Shown piece by piece: positions 1 through 8,283 of a stretch of DNA of 64,000 nt; the stretch's first letter is position 1, and each line of letters opens with the position of its first letter. The notes under the pieces were generated by a model, which made no database searches, was not told the DNA's origin, and saw only the letters and a list, made by a program, of their open reading frames with translations. The translations under genes and the position numbers were made by a program. The stretch is from NCBI RefSeq assembly GCF_900450765.1, contig NZ_UGGU01000003.1, positions 682,001 to 746,000 of the forward strand, given 5' to 3'. This DNA comes from Fusobacterium necrogenes (lineage in GTDB: Bacteria; Fusobacteriota; Fusobacteriia; Fusobacteriales; Fusobacteriaceae).

Positions 1-232
1 TATGGATAAACTTGAAAAATTATTAAATTCTGAAAATATTTTAGAAATAAAGGAAAAAAAAGGAAAAATTGTCACTAGAAATTTAAAGGAAAGATTAAAG
101 TTTTTTTCAAGAGAAGGAAATAAAATTTTGATGGAGATCATTAATACTTCTCCAAATTCATATTTAGAGATGATAGGAATTGAGCAGCAAGATGTTCAAA
201 TAAATAGATTAGGCTACAAAGTTAACAATTAA
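1..232 (+). CDS. C-terminal end of a TIGR03936/DUF2344-type radical-SAM-linked protein (partial)
   Basis: The reading frame enters from before the window, so only about 76 C-terminal residues are visible, and the ATG at position 2 is probably internal. The pattern is a LEKLLNSE segment, then a basic [11 protein letters not shown] strand, an acidic/hydrophobic strand, and a closing INRLGY. This resembles the tail of DUF2344 proteins, which accompany B12-binding radical SAM proteins and end in a similar V.R.GL motif. The family call is from memory of that C-terminal pattern; no catalytic residues are visible. It stops 26 bp before serS and is probably co-transcribed with it. Confidence 0.5.
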   Translation, partial: MDKLEKLLNSENILEIKEKKGKIVTRNLKERLKFFSREGNKILMEIINTSPNSYLEMIGIEQQDVQINRLGYKVNN

Positions 233-258
233 AATATATTGCGAGAGGAGAAATTAGT

Positions 259-1530
259 ATGTTAGAATTAAAATTCATACGTGAAAACAAAGAGAAAGTT
301 GAGGAGATGCTAAAAAATAGAAATAGCAATTTAACTCTTGATGAGTTTTTTCAACTAGATGATCAAAGAAGAGAGATCTTAGGAGAAGTAGAGACTTTAA
401 AACAAAAAAGAAATCAAGAATCAGCAGAAATAGCAAAATTAAAAAAAGAAAATCAAGATGCTAGCCTTCTTATTGAAGAAATGGGAAAGGTTTCAACTCA
501 AATAAAGGAACTAGATAATAAATTAGCTGAGATAGAAGAAAAATTAACTTATATACAAATGATTATTCCAAATATGTATCAAGAAGGAACTCCAGTAGGA
601 GAAGATGAAAATTCAAATGTAGAAATTAGAAGATGGGGAACTCCTAGAGAATTTTCCTTTGCACCAAAAGCTCATTGGGATATAGGAGAAGATTTAGGAA
701 TATTAGATTTTGAAAGAGGAGCAAAACTTGGGGGATCAAGATTTGTATTATATAGAGGATTAGGTGCTAGAGTAGAGAGAGCACTTATTAATTTTATGTT
801 AGACTTACATACTTTAGAGCATGGCTATACTGAACATATTACTCCATTTATGGTAAAAAGAGAGGTATGTGAGGGAACAGGACAACTTCCAAAGTTTGAA
901 GATGATATGTATAGAACAACAGATGATATGTTTTTAATTTCAACTTCTGAAATAACTATGACAAATATTCATAGAAAAGAAATTTTAGATGAAAAGGAAT
1001 TACCTAAGTACTATACTGCTTACTCTCCATGCTTTAGAAGAGAAGCTGGATCATATGGTAAGGATGTAAAAGGGATTATAAGACTTCATCAATTTAATAA
1101 AGTGGAAATGGTAAAAATAACTAATCAGGAGTCATCTTATGATGAACTAGAAAAAATGGTAAACAATGCTGAAGAAGTATTAAAAAGATTAGAATTACCA
1201 TATAGAGTAATACAGTTATGTACTGGAGATTTAGGATTTGGAGCTGCTAAAACTTACGATATTGAAGTATGGTTACCATCTCAAGGGAAATATAGAGAGA
1301 TATCTTCATGCTCTAACTGTGAAGGATTCCAAGCTAGAAGAATGGGACTTAAATATAGACCGAATGGAAGTTCTAAAAGTGAATATTGTCATACATTAAA
1401 TGGTTCTGGATTAGCAGTAGGAAGAACATTAGTTGCTATTATGGAGAATTATCAACAAGAAGATGGTTCATTTTTAATACCCAAAGCTTTAATACCATAT
1501 ATGGGAGGAATAGAAGTTGTTAAGAAGTAG
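259..1530 (+). CDS. serS: Seryl-tRNA synthetase
   Basis: This cytosolic class II aminoacyl-tRNA synthetase charges tRNA-Ser (and tRNA-Sec where present) with serine using ATP. At 423 residues it has normal length. Residues about 25-105 form the charged, heptad-like N-terminal coiled coil that reaches the long variable arm of tRNA-Ser. The class II core follows. Motif 2 is the [14 protein letters not shown] segment and motif 3 the [18 protein letters not shown] segment. The ATG is preceded by a GAGAGGAG ribosome site at about 242-249. The last 14 bp overlap the next gene, suggesting coupled translation. Confidence 0.97.
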   Translation: MLELKFIRENKEKVEEMLKNRNSNLTLDEFFQLDDQRREILGEVETLKQKRNQESAEIAKLKKENQDASLLIEEMGKVSTQIKELDNKLAEIEEKLTYIQMIIPNMYQEGTPVGEDENSNVEIRRWGTPREFSFAPKAHWDIGEDLGILDFERGAKLGGSRFVLYRGLGARVERALINFMLDLHTLEHGYTEHITPFMVKREVCEGTGQLPKFEDDMYRTTDDMFLISTSEITMTNIHRKEILDEKELPKYYTAYSPCFRREAGSYGKDVKGIIRLHQFNKVEMVKITNQESSYDELEKMVNNAEEVLKRLELPYRVIQLCTGDLGFGAAKTYDIEVWLPSQGKYREISSCSNCEGFQARRMGLKYRPNGSSKSEYCHTLNGSGLAVGRTLVAIMENYQQEDGSFLIPKALIPYMGGIEVVKK

Positions 1531-1987
1531 TTTGCTTATACTACTATTACTTAATATTTTCATAAATAATTTACTCTATATAGGAACAACTACTTTGATA
1601 TTATTTATATTAAATCTAATATATAATAGAAATTTAAAGGAAAATATTCAAAGAGTAAGATTTTTGTTTTTTTTCTACTTTCTAACTTGTCTCTTACAAA
1701 TATTCTATACTCAAGAAGGAGAGGTACTTTTTAAATTTTTAAAATTTTATATAACTAAAGAAGGAATATATAATTTCTTATTAAATTTTTTAAGAATTTT
1801 TAATCTTTTATTATTGTCTTGGATAGTTGTTGAACAAAAATTTATAGGAAATAAGTTTAGTAAATATCAAAAAATAATAGAATTAGTGATAGAATTAGTA
1901 CCTCAAGCTATTTTACTTATAAGAAAAAGAATGAGGATAAAATGGTTCTTTAGATATATTTTGAAACAAATAAAAGTAAAAAACTAA
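1517..1987 (+). CDS. Small membrane protein resembling part of an EcfT/CbiQ-type transmembrane protein
   Basis: A 156-residue, strongly hydrophobic protein. It starts with TTG at 1517, 8 bp after a strong GGGAGG site at 1503-1508 that lies inside the end of serS; the 14-bp overlap implies translational coupling. About four membrane segments are visible (residues 2-14, 20-34, 48-62 and 88-105), followed by a basic C-terminus. The central [23 protein letters not shown] stretch resembles the conserved region of EcfT/CbiQ proteins (TKEGL...RI). The protein is much shorter than EcfT (about 260 residues) and no ECF ATPase lies nearby, so transport is unproven. It could be a truncated or specialised relative. 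Confidence 0.6.
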   Translation: MLRSSLLILLLLNIFINNLLYIGTTTLILFILNLIYNRNLKENIQRVRFLFFFYFLTCLLQIFYTQEGEVLFKFLKFYITKEGIYNFLLNFLRIFNLLLLSWIVVEQKFIGNKFSKYQKIIELVIELVPQAILLIRKRMRIKWFFRYILKQIKVKN

Positions 1988-2015
1988 CCTAAACATGAAT
2001 ATATTATTCTTTTAA

Positions 2016-2044
2016 TTGATTTTATTTAAAATATTTGTTAGAAT
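2016..2044 (+). promoter_or_regulatory. Predicted sigma-70-type promoter of fba
   Basis: TTGATT at 2016-2021, a 17-bp spacer, and TAGAAT at 2039-2044, placing the start near 2051, just upstream of the AGGAGG site at 2062-2067. Seen in sequence; promoter activity is inferred. Confidence 0.5.
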
Positions 2045-2074
2045 TATTATATATAATTTTTTAGGAGGAAAAAA

Positions 2075-3055
2075 ATGGGATATAATTACAAAGATTTAGG
2101 TCTTTCAAACACAAAAGAGATGTTTGCAAAAGCAAATGCCAATGGATATGCAGTACCTGCTTTTAATTTCAATAATATGGAGATGGCTTTAGCTATCATA
2201 GAAGCTTGTGCTGAAATGGGATCACCAGTAATATTACAATGCTCTAAAGGAGCTTTATCTTATATGGGACCAGAGGTAACTCCATTACTAGCTAAAGCAG
2301 CTGTAGATAGAGCAAGAAGCATGGGGTCTGATATTCCAGTAGCTTTACATCTTGACCATGGACCAGATTTAGAAACTGTAAAAACTTGTATTGAAGCAGG
2401 ATTTTCATCTGTAATGATAGATGGATCTCACTATGATTTTGCTAAAAATATAGAAGTTTCTAGAGAAGTTGTTGAATTTGCACATTCTAAAAATGTAACT
2501 GTAGAAGCTGAATTAGGAGTTTTAGCAGGAATTGAAGATGATGTAAAAGCTGAAACTCATACATATACAAATCCTGATGAAGTTGAGGAATTTGTAACAA
2601 AGACAGGAGTAGATTCATTAGCAATAGCTATTGGAACTTCTCATGGAGCACATAAATTTAAGCCAGGGGAAGATCCTAAATTAAGACTAGATATATTAGA
2701 AGAGATTGAAAGAAGAATACCAGGGTTTCCTATTGTATTACATGGATCATCAGCTGTACCTCAACAATATACTGCTATGATAAAGGAGTTTGGAGGAGAA
2801 GTTAAGGATGCTATAGGTATACCAAATTCTGAATTAAGAAAAGCGGCTAAATCAGCAGTAGCTAAGATAAATGTAGATACTGATGGAAGACTAGCTTTTA
2901 CAGCAGCAATTAGAAGAGTATTGGGAACTACTCCAAAAGAATTTGATCCTAGAAAATATTTAGGAGCTGCTAAAGAAGAAATGAAAGCTTATTATAAAAC
3001 TAAAATAACTGATGTATTTGGTTCTGAAGGAGCTTATAAAAAAGGAAGTAAATAA
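2075..3055 (+). CDS. fba: Class II fructose-1,6-bisphosphate aldolase
   Basis: Reversibly cleaves fructose-1,6-bisphosphate to dihydroxyacetone phosphate and glyceraldehyde-3-phosphate in glycolysis and gluconeogenesis; zinc-dependent. At 326 residues it has the usual length. Visible signatures are AFNFNN near the N-terminus, LHLDHGPD with a zinc-ligand His, the acidic VEAELG strand, GTSHGAHKF with a second His ligand, and VLHGSSAV with the third. AGGAGG lies 7 bp before the ATG. It has its own predicted promoter and is followed at once by a rho-independent terminator, so it appears monocistronic, as expected for a highly expressed glycolytic gene. Confidence 0.96.
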   Translation: MGYNYKDLGLSNTKEMFAKANANGYAVPAFNFNNMEMALAIIEACAEMGSPVILQCSKGALSYMGPEVTPLLAKAAVDRARSMGSDIPVALHLDHGPDLETVKTCIEAGFSSVMIDGSHYDFAKNIEVSREVVEFAHSKNVTVEAELGVLAGIEDDVKAETHTYTNPDEVEEFVTKTGVDSLAIAIGTSHGAHKFKPGEDPKLRLDILEEIERRIPGFPIVLHGSSAVPQQYTAMIKEFGGEVKDAIGIPNSELRKAAKSAVAKINVDTDGRLAFTAAIRRVLGTTPKEFDPRKYLGAAKEEMKAYYKTKITDVFGSEGAYKKGSK

Positions 3056-3061
3056 TTTTTT

Positions 3062-3087
3062 AAGAGCAGAGTAATCTGCTCTTTTTA
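3062..3087 (+). terminator. Rho-independent terminator after fba
   Basis: Perfect stem AAGAGCAGA / TCTGCTCTT with a GTAA loop, followed by a T tract, starting 7 bp after the fba stop. Confidence 0.9.
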
Positions 3088-3109
3088 GATCAAATTATTT
3101 TATAAATAA

Positions 3110-3156
3110 ACATAAAAAGAGGAAAAAATATAGTAAAAAACTGTAATTTTCCTCTT
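3110..3156 (-). terminator. Terminator of the HU gene (minus strand)
   Basis: Arms AAGAGGAAAA (3117-3126) and TTTTCCTCTT (3147-3156) pair perfectly around a 20-nt loop. On the minus strand the stem runs into T residues at 3118-3114. It lies 34 bp beyond the HU stop codon. Confidence 0.7.
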
Positions 3157-3189
3157 ATAATTTATCTATTTAAGATAATCATTTATAGA

Positions 3190-3465
3190 TTAGTTCATTT
3201 TTTCTACTAAAGTTTTTCCAGCTTTGAACTTAACAGTTTTTTTAGCAGGTATTATAATTTCTTCACCAGTTTTTGGATTTCTCCCTACTCTTTCAGCTTT
3301 TTCTACAACTTCAAATTTTCCCCAACCAATGATATTTAAGTCTTTATCAGTTTTTAAAATTTCCTCAATACTATTTAAGATAGCTTCAAATTTTCTTTCT
3401 GCTTCAGCTTTAGATGAAAATACTCCTTTTTCGAATAGTACTCTTGTAAAATCTTTTTTCGTCAT
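3190..3465 (-). CDS. hup: HU-family DNA-binding protein
   Basis: A small basic histone-like protein that bends and compacts nucleoid DNA as a dimer. The start chosen is the ATG at 3465 (MTKKDFTRVL), because AGGAGGG (minus strand, 3480-3474) sits correctly before it. A start 11 codons upstream would place that site inside the gene. The 91 residues include the GWGKFEV strand and the arm motif RVGRNPKTGEEIIIPAKKTVKFKAGKTL, which inserts into the minor groove. It is monocistronic with its own terminator. Whether it is the main HU or an IHF-like paralogue cannot be told. Confidence 0.93.
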   Translation of the reverse strand: MTKKDFTRVLFEKGVFSSKAEAERKFEAILNSIEEILKTDKDLNIIGWGKFEVVEKAERVGRNPKTGEEIIIPAKKTVKFKAGKTLVEKMN

Positions 3466-3555
3466 TTTGTGAACCCTCCTAAAATCTATATAAAACACAT
3501 AAGTTTTTATTTTATATCATATATTTTAAATAATTTCAATACTTTTTATAAAATT

Positions 3556-3584
3556 TTGCTAAATTTTTTAAAATAGTGTAAAAT
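3556..3584 (+). promoter_or_regulatory. Predicted promoter of the amidase gene
   Basis: TTGCTA at 3556-3561, a 17-bp spacer and TAAAAT at 3579-3584, 25 bp upstream of the amidase ATG. Confidence 0.45.
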
Positions 3585-3609
3585 AATATAGTAAAGAGGG
3601 GGGATATTT

Positions 3610-4434
3610 ATGAAAAAATACCTGATTATATTAGTATTGGAAATTATATTGGTTTCTTGTTCATCAATTAACTATACTATTGATAGTGATACATTTTCTT
3701 CTGTTGGACAAAATGAGAGAATAAAATATATAATATTACATTATACAGCTACTAATGATGAAGTTGGAATGAGAGCTTTAACAAAAGGACAAGTAAGTTC
3801 ACACTATTTAATAACTACAAGAGATGACGAAGCAATTTATAACTTAGTGCCCTTAGAAAAAAGAGCTTGGCATGCTGGGGTTAGCGAGTTTGGAGATAGA
3901 AAAAATTTAAATGATTCTTCTATTGGAATAGAAATAGTTAATAAAGGTGTAAAAGATTATAACGAAAATGAAAAAAACTATGGTTTTTTTATTCCAGAAG
4001 TAGAGTATATAGAATTTTCAGAAGGACAGATAAAAAAGTTAGGTTATCTACTAGAGACTATAATTAAAAAATATAATATAAAACCTAAGGATATATTAGG
4101 GCATTCTGATATAGCTCCGACTAGAAAAATAGATCCAGGACCTAAATTTCCTTGGGAGAGATTGTATAAAGAGTATGGTATAGGGGCATGGTATGATGAA
4201 AAAGATAAAGAGTTTTTTATGAACGAACAATTATATAAGGTAACACCAATATTTAAAATAAAAGAAGAGTTAAAAAAATATGGATACAAAATAAATAATA
4301 CTGATGAGTGGGATGAAGAAAGTAAAAGAGTAGTGTATAATTTCCAAGCTCATTTTAACCCTAAGAGTTTGAGTGGAGATATGGATTTAGAAACTTTTGC
4401 TATTTTAAAGGCCTTGAATAAAAAGTACAGATAA
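3610..4434 (+). CDS. N-acetylmuramoyl-L-alanine amidase lipoprotein, AmiD-like
   Basis: Predicted zinc amidase that cuts the bond between N-acetylmuramic acid and L-alanine in peptidoglycan or its fragments. The N-terminus is a lipoprotein signal with lipobox LVSC, so it should be membrane-anchored in the envelope. An Amidase_2 domain spans about residues 35-190: LHYTAT supplies the first zinc His, WHAG follows, and GHSDIAPTRKIDPGP supplies the last His/Asp site. Residues about 205-274 look like a peptidoglycan-binding domain. This order matches E. coli AmiD. A GGGGGG-type ribosome site precedes the ATG. Confidence 0.88.
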   Translation: MKKYLIILVLEIILVSCSSINYTIDSDTFSSVGQNERIKYIILHYTATNDEVGMRALTKGQVSSHYLITTRDDEAIYNLVPLEKRAWHAGVSEFGDRKNLNDSSIGIEIVNKGVKDYNENEKNYGFFIPEVEYIEFSEGQIKKLGYLLETIIKKYNIKPKDILGHSDIAPTRKIDPGPKFPWERLYKEYGIGAWYDEKDKEFFMNEQLYKVTPIFKIKEELKKYGYKINNTDEWDEESKRVVYNFQAHFNPKSLSGDMDLETFAILKALNKKYR

Positions 4435-4442
4435 AAAATAAC

Positions 4443-4471
4443 TTGTATAAATAATGATTTAATGCTATAAT
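4443..4471 (+). promoter_or_regulatory. Predicted extended -10 promoter of the cold-shock gene
   Basis: TTGTAT at 4443-4448, a 17-bp spacer and TATAAT at 4466-4471 preceded by TGC (extended -10). The start would be near 4478, giving an untranslated leader of about 130 nt. Confidence 0.6.
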
Positions 4472-4547
4472 ACTAACAGAGAAGAAAACAATTTGATAAA
4501 TAAAACACTAACTTTTTTTACGTTTAAAAAACAAAAAAATCACGTTT

Positions 4548-4597
4548 CAAAAATTTTAGGGTTTGTTTTTTCTATTTGGTTTCATCTAAAATTTTTG
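4548..4597 (+). promoter_or_regulatory. Leader hairpin abutting the cold-shock gene ribosome site
   Basis: CAAAAATTTTAG (4548-4559) and CTAAAATTTTTG (4586-4597) are perfectly complementary over 12 bp with a 26-nt loop. The 3' arm touches the GGAGG ribosome site. Long structured leaders are known to make cspA-type mRNAs temperature-responsive; that role is inferred here. Confidence 0.5.
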
Positions 4598-4610
4598 GAG
4601 GTGCATTTTA

Positions 4611-4811
4611 ATGCTAAAAGGAACAGTAAAATGGTTTAATAAAGACAAAGGATTTGGATTTATTTCTGGAGAAGATGGAAGTGATTATTTCGTACATTAC
4701 TCTAATATTAATGCAAAAGGATTTAGAAGTTTAGAGGAAGGACAAGCTGTATCTTTTGATGTAACTGAAGGAGCAAAAGGTCCAGTAGCTTCTAACGTAA
4801 CAGTAGCTTAG
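4611..4811 (+). CDS. cspA: Cold-shock domain protein (CspA family)
   Basis: A single 66-residue cold-shock OB fold that binds single-stranded RNA/DNA and melts mRNA structure. The RNP1-like motif [11 protein letters not shown] and RNP2-like YFVHYSNI are intact, and the length is typical. GGAGGTG precedes the ATG. It follows a long leader with a stable hairpin and is closed by a strong terminator, so it is probably monocistronic. The family is certain. Whether cold or another signal induces it is not shown; many such paralogues are constitutive. Confidence 0.95.
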   Translation: MLKGTVKWFNKDKGFGFISGEDGSDYFVHYSNINAKGFRSLEEGQAVSFDVTEGAKGPVASNVTVA

Positions 4812-4829
4812 TTTTTTAGAACAACTTTT

Positions 4830-4855
4830 GGGTACTGTGAAGTACCCCTTTTTTA
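4830..4855 (+). terminator. Rho-independent terminator after the cold-shock gene
   Basis: Stem GGGTACT / AGTACCC with loop GTGA, followed by CTTTTTT. Confidence 0.92.
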
Positions 4856-4875
4856 TATCTCTTTTGGAGGTACTC

Positions 4876-5037
4876 ATGAAAAAAAATAGTGAGTTAAAAT
4901 TTCAATATTTTATAAATACTCTTGTGAAGTTATTTTTATTTCCATTATTAATAGTGGGACTTTTATTAAGATTTTATGATAATATTTTTAAAAAAAATCA
5001 GAAGAAAAAAAGAGTATCATATAATTTATGGTATTGA
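4876..5037 (+). CDS. 53-residue single-span membrane protein, unknown
   Basis: Not recognised as a named family. The start is the ATG at 4876, 5 bp after TTTGGAGG at 4863-4870; the in-frame ATG further upstream lies in the terminator hairpin and is unlikely. One hydrophobic segment (about residues 12-30, LVKLFLFPLLIVGLLLRF) is followed by a lysine-rich KKNQKKKR tail, suggesting a cytoplasmic C-terminus by the positive-inside rule. It sits between the cspA terminator and tRNA-Leu. The good ribosome site and codon use like its neighbours support a real gene; the function is unknown. Confidence 0.55.
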   Translation: MKKNSELKFQYFINTLVKLFLFPLLIVGLLLRFYDNIFKKNQKKKRVSYNLWY

Positions 5038-5044
5038 TAGATAT

Positions 5045-5130
5045 GCATGGGTGGCGGAATGGTAGACGCGTAAGGTTGAGGTCCTTATAGGTATTTTCCT
5101 GTGAGAGTTCAAGTCTCTTCTCATGCACCA
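5045..5130 (+). tRNA. tRNA-Leu (anticodon GAG)
   Basis: An 86-nt class II tRNA with encoded CCA. The acceptor arms GCATGGG / CTCATGC pair, the anticodon stem is TAAGG / CCTTA with loop TTGAGGT, giving GAG at positions 34-36. A long variable arm and the T arm GAGAGTTCAAGTCTCTTC follow. GAG reads CUC and CUU leucine codons. Confidence 0.95.
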
Positions 5131-5141
5131 TAAGCTATTAA

Positions 5142-5167
5142 GGGGGATAATATATCCTCTTTTTTTA
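5142..5167 (+). terminator. Terminator after tRNA-Leu
   Basis: An imperfect 8-bp stem (5142-5149 with 5153-5160, two G-T pairs) followed by a T tract from 5160. Confidence 0.65.
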
Positions 5168-5341
5168 TTGAAATTATACATAATTGTAAAATAGATGTAA
5201 AAAGCATTTGATAAAATTCAAAAAAAGATAATTTTTTTTCATAAAAGAATAATTTAAAAAAATAGAGCAATATTTCGAAAAATATGATAGAATATCTAAT
5301 AATTGAAGTAGATGATATCTAGAATATGAAAAGGAGATACA

Positions 5342-7009
5342 ATGAAACTAACAAAAAAAGAAAAAATTTTAATTGTGTGTTCACTTACTGTTATTTGTTT
5401 TAGTTTGTATACTTTTAGTAAGAGAGATATTTTAATTGAAAGACTTGCAAATAGTCAATTTTTATCTAAATCATATCGAAAAAGTAGGGATAAAAAACTT
5501 GAAAAAGAGATAGAGAGAAAACTAAATAGTTATATATTAAAAGAAAAGATAAAGGAACTTAGTACTGAAAAGCTAGAAGTTGTAAGTACTATATTAAGTA
5601 ATGATGATACATTAAAATTACTAAATGAAAAAGATAAAGAGAAATATAGCTCAGAACGTTATCTTTTAGAGGATATTAACTATGATGAAGCTATAACCTT
5701 ATATAATGCAAGTAAAGGATTTAGAGAATTAGCCTTACTTTCTGAAGACATAAAAAACTATTTAATGAATAGTTACCCTAATTTTAATTATAGTAAAGTT
5801 ATAGATAATGATGGAAAAGTTCCAGAATTAATAGCAGCGAAGAATAAGTTTCTAAAGCTTACATCCAATAAGGAATTAAAAGATATAATAAGTCACTTAG
5901 ACAAGAATCAGTTAGATGAGCTTAATACTATAATTGGAAATGATACTGATATGATAGAATTATTAAATTTTAATAAAAAATTTATAGAGCAAGTGAAGTT
6001 AAACGTTAATAAACTTTTGACGTCTGGTTTACCTCTTGAAACCTTAGAGAAACTTGTCTCATTTAGTAAAAGAGTAGATGAATTATCAAATTTAGATGAG
6101 AGGTTTGATAAATTTATAACTGAAAATATGGATAAAATAGAATTTAAAAAAATATATCTTTATGGTGAATTTTATTTGGCAGATAAAAATAATGATATAG
6201 ATCTTGAAAAGGAGTATAGGAAAAAAAATTATACTTTTGAAGAACCTTTTATAAAATTAAATCCTTATGGAAGAACTCCATTAACTGCTCTAGTAAAAGT
6301 AGATAATGATCTAGCAGGGAAAAAAGTAAAAGTTTTAATAAAAGGAGAGTTTGGTAGTGAAGACTATTCATATATGACAGAGATAAATTCATTAGGGGAA
6401 TTTATTGTAGCTGGTTTGTTTTCAAAGTCTAAAAATAAAATAAAAGTCAAATTAGAAGATGGAAGAGAAAAAGATCTTATAATAACTACTAATACATTAG
6501 ATGACATTTTGCCAAGTATAGTTATAGAAAAAAAAATTGCTAATAGGATGGAGCCAGGAATGAATTTGGTATCATTTAATACCAAAGAGAAAGCTATGCC
6601 ATTTATATTTGATATAAACGGTAATGTAAGATATGTATTGGATATATCATCTACTATGAATAAAGCATATGTAGGAAAAGAAGAAAAAAATTGGATAGTA
6701 GCTAATGATGAAGCTGTATTTACATTTGATATGCTGGGAAAGATTTTAAGCATAAGAGAACCTGAATATTATGCAGAAAATGAGAATTGGAAAAATGGTG
6801 TTTTGTTTAGAGAGATACAGTATCTTCCTAAAAAAAATAATCAATTAGCTGTCTATGGATTTAGTGATAAGTTAGCATATCCAAGTGGAGTTTTTTCAGA
6901 ATTAGGAATAGATAGTAAACAGGAGTTATTTAAAGCGAGGCTTTATTTTGATAAAAATAGCTTCGAAGAAAATAACATATTATCAGGTAGAAGGATTGAG
7001 CTTTTTTAG
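5342..7009 (+). CDS. Membrane-anchored protein with arylsulfotransferase N-terminal-like domain
   Basis: A 555-residue protein with an N-terminal membrane anchor (residues 9-25) and a long charged, helical, lysine/glutamate-rich region to about residue 290. From residue 307 (NPYGRTPLTALVKV), through a beta-rich stretch, to MEPGMNLVSF at about 403, it resembles the N-terminal domain of aryl-sulfate sulfotransferases (ASST). DINGNVRYVLD then matches the start of the ASST propeller. Only about 130 residues remain, far short of a six-bladed propeller, so sulfotransfer is doubtful. It is 12 bp ahead of the initiating transferase and probably belongs to the polysaccharide operon. An extended -10 (TGATAGAAT, 5285-5293) lies upstream. 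Confidence 0.6.
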   Translation: MKLTKKEKILIVCSLTVICFSLYTFSKRDILIERLANSQFLSKSYRKSRDKKLEKEIERKLNSYILKEKIKELSTEKLEVVSTILSNDDTLKLLNEKDKEKYSSERYLLEDINYDEAITLYNASKGFRELALLSEDIKNYLMNSYPNFNYSKVIDNDGKVPELIAAKNKFLKLTSNKELKDIISHLDKNQLDELNTIIGNDTDMIELLNFNKKFIEQVKLNVNKLLTSGLPLETLEKLVSFSKRVDELSNLDERFDKFITENMDKIEFKKIYLYGEFYLADKNNDIDLEKEYRKKNYTFEEPFIKLNPYGRTPLTALVKVDNDLAGKKVKVLIKGEFGSEDYSYMTEINSLGEFIVAGLFSKSKNKIKVKLEDGREKDLIITTNTLDDILPSIVIEKKIANRMEPGMNLVSFNTKEKAMPFIFDINGNVRYVLDISSTMNKAYVGKEEKNWIVANDEAVFTFDMLGKILSIREPEYYAENENWKNGVLFREIQYLPKKNNQLAVYGFSDKLAYPSGVFSELGIDSKQELFKARLYFDKNSFEENNILSGRRIELF

Positions 7010-7021
7010 TAGGAGAGTAAG

Positions 7022-8281
7022 ATGGAGCAAGAAAAAGGAATAATTTTAAATACAATATATATTTTAATATTAGGAGCCATATTTTATTTGGAAAAATATA
7101 TCTTCATTTCAAATGAAAACCTATTCTCTTTTCAATCGATGATAGGCTTTTTTATAATGATGTTAGGAGCTTATGTAACCGATAATATGAAGTTTCAAAG
7201 ATATAAATATAAAATTAGAAGTTATATCTTTGTTATACTAATAGATTTCATTTGTTTTATGGTGTGGTTTTTTTATAGTTGGGACTTATCTCTAATTATA
7301 TTTATGTTAATATTTGTTGCAGCTCAAATGTTGCTGACAGTTCTTATTAGCATATTGGTATTTAAATTGAGATATGTAACTATATATGGTAGTGGAGAGA
7401 TGAAAAATAGAGTACTAGAGAGCATACAAAGATTTCAAGATTATAAATATATAGATTTTTCTTCTGAAAAAGAGGAGTTTTCAAAATTTATCAAAGATAA
7501 TAATGTATCTTTGATAATTTTGTGTAAAGAAAAATTGGTAAGTAATGAAATAAGAGAAATATTATCTATGAAGCTCAGTGGAATAGAAGTTAAGAGCTAT
7601 TTTGACTATATGATAGAAAACGAAGGGAAGATAGAAGTTGAATTTATAACAGAAGAATGGTTACTGCAGGCTTATGGATTTAAAATTTTATCTAGTCAAA
7701 TTCAAAATAATATTAAAAGATTTTTTGATGTAGTAATGTCTATATTAATAGGGGTATTAGCTCTTCCTGTTATATTTATTGCAGCTATAATTGTAAGAGT
7801 TGAAAGCCCAGGACCAGTAATATATAGCCAAAATAGAGTTGGAGAAAATGGAAAAGAATTTAAAGTACATAAATTTAGAAGTATGAGAAATGATGCTGAA
7901 AAAGATGGAGCTAAATGGGCTCAGTTAAATGATCCTAGAGTTACTAAATTTGGTAACTTTATGAGAAAAACTAGAATAGATGAATTACCTCAACTTGTAA
8001 ATGTTTTAAAGGGAGAAATGAGTTTTATAGGGCCTAGACCAGAAAGAATGGTGTTTATAAAAGAGCTAGAGAAGGAGATTCCATATTATAATTTGAGACA
8101 TATGGTGAAACCAGGCCTTACTGGTTGGGCTCAAGTAATGTATCCATATGGAGCCAGTGTAGAAGATGCTAAAAGGAAATTAGAGTATGATTTATATTAT
8201 ATTAAGCACCATAGTTTATATTTGGATATGGTGATAATGTTCATGACTTTTAAAACTGTAATATTTGGAAAAGGAAGATAA
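7022..8281 (+). CDS. Polyprenyl-phosphate sugar-1-phosphate transferase (WbaP/CpsE type)
   Basis: Starts polysaccharide repeat-unit assembly by moving a sugar-1-phosphate from a nucleotide sugar to undecaprenyl phosphate at the inner membrane. The N-terminal half holds several membrane segments (from about residues 9, 38, 68 and 95) and a soluble nucleotide-binding-like region. The C-terminal bacterial sugar transferase domain (about 232-419) begins with a hydrophobic hairpin and carries KFRSMRNDAE, DELPQLVNVLKGEMSFIGPRPE and KPGLTGWAQV. The exact sugar cannot be read. The start has AGGAGAG 6 bp upstream. It is the second gene of the operon and defines it as lipid-linked, Wzy-type synthesis. 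Confidence 0.92.
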   Translation: MEQEKGIILNTIYILILGAIFYLEKYIFISNENLFSFQSMIGFFIMMLGAYVTDNMKFQRYKYKIRSYIFVILIDFICFMVWFFYSWDLSLIIFMLIFVAAQMLLTVLISILVFKLRYVTIYGSGEMKNRVLESIQRFQDYKYIDFSSEKEEFSKFIKDNNVSLIILCKEKLVSNEIREILSMKLSGIEVKSYFDYMIENEGKIEVEFITEEWLLQAYGFKILSSQIQNNIKRFFDVVMSILIGVLALPVIFIAAIIVRVESPGPVIYSQNRVGENGKEFKVHKFRSMRNDAEKDGAKWAQLNDPRVTKFGNFMRKTRIDELPQLVNVLKGEMSFIGPRPERMVFIKELEKEIPYYNLRHMVKPGLTGWAQVMYPYGASVEDAKRKLEYDLYYIKHHSLYLDMVIMFMTFKTVIFGKGR

Positions 8282-8283
8282 CT

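Noticed and set aside
3224..3472. Plus-strand ORF antisense to the HU gene
   Set aside because: It mirrors the HU coding sequence, has no ribosome site and encodes a low-complexity Ser/Phe-rich product; a shadow frame.
6364..6753. 129-codon minus-strand ORF in the ASST-like gene
   Set aside because: Shadow frame; composition is typical of the complement of an AT-rich gene.
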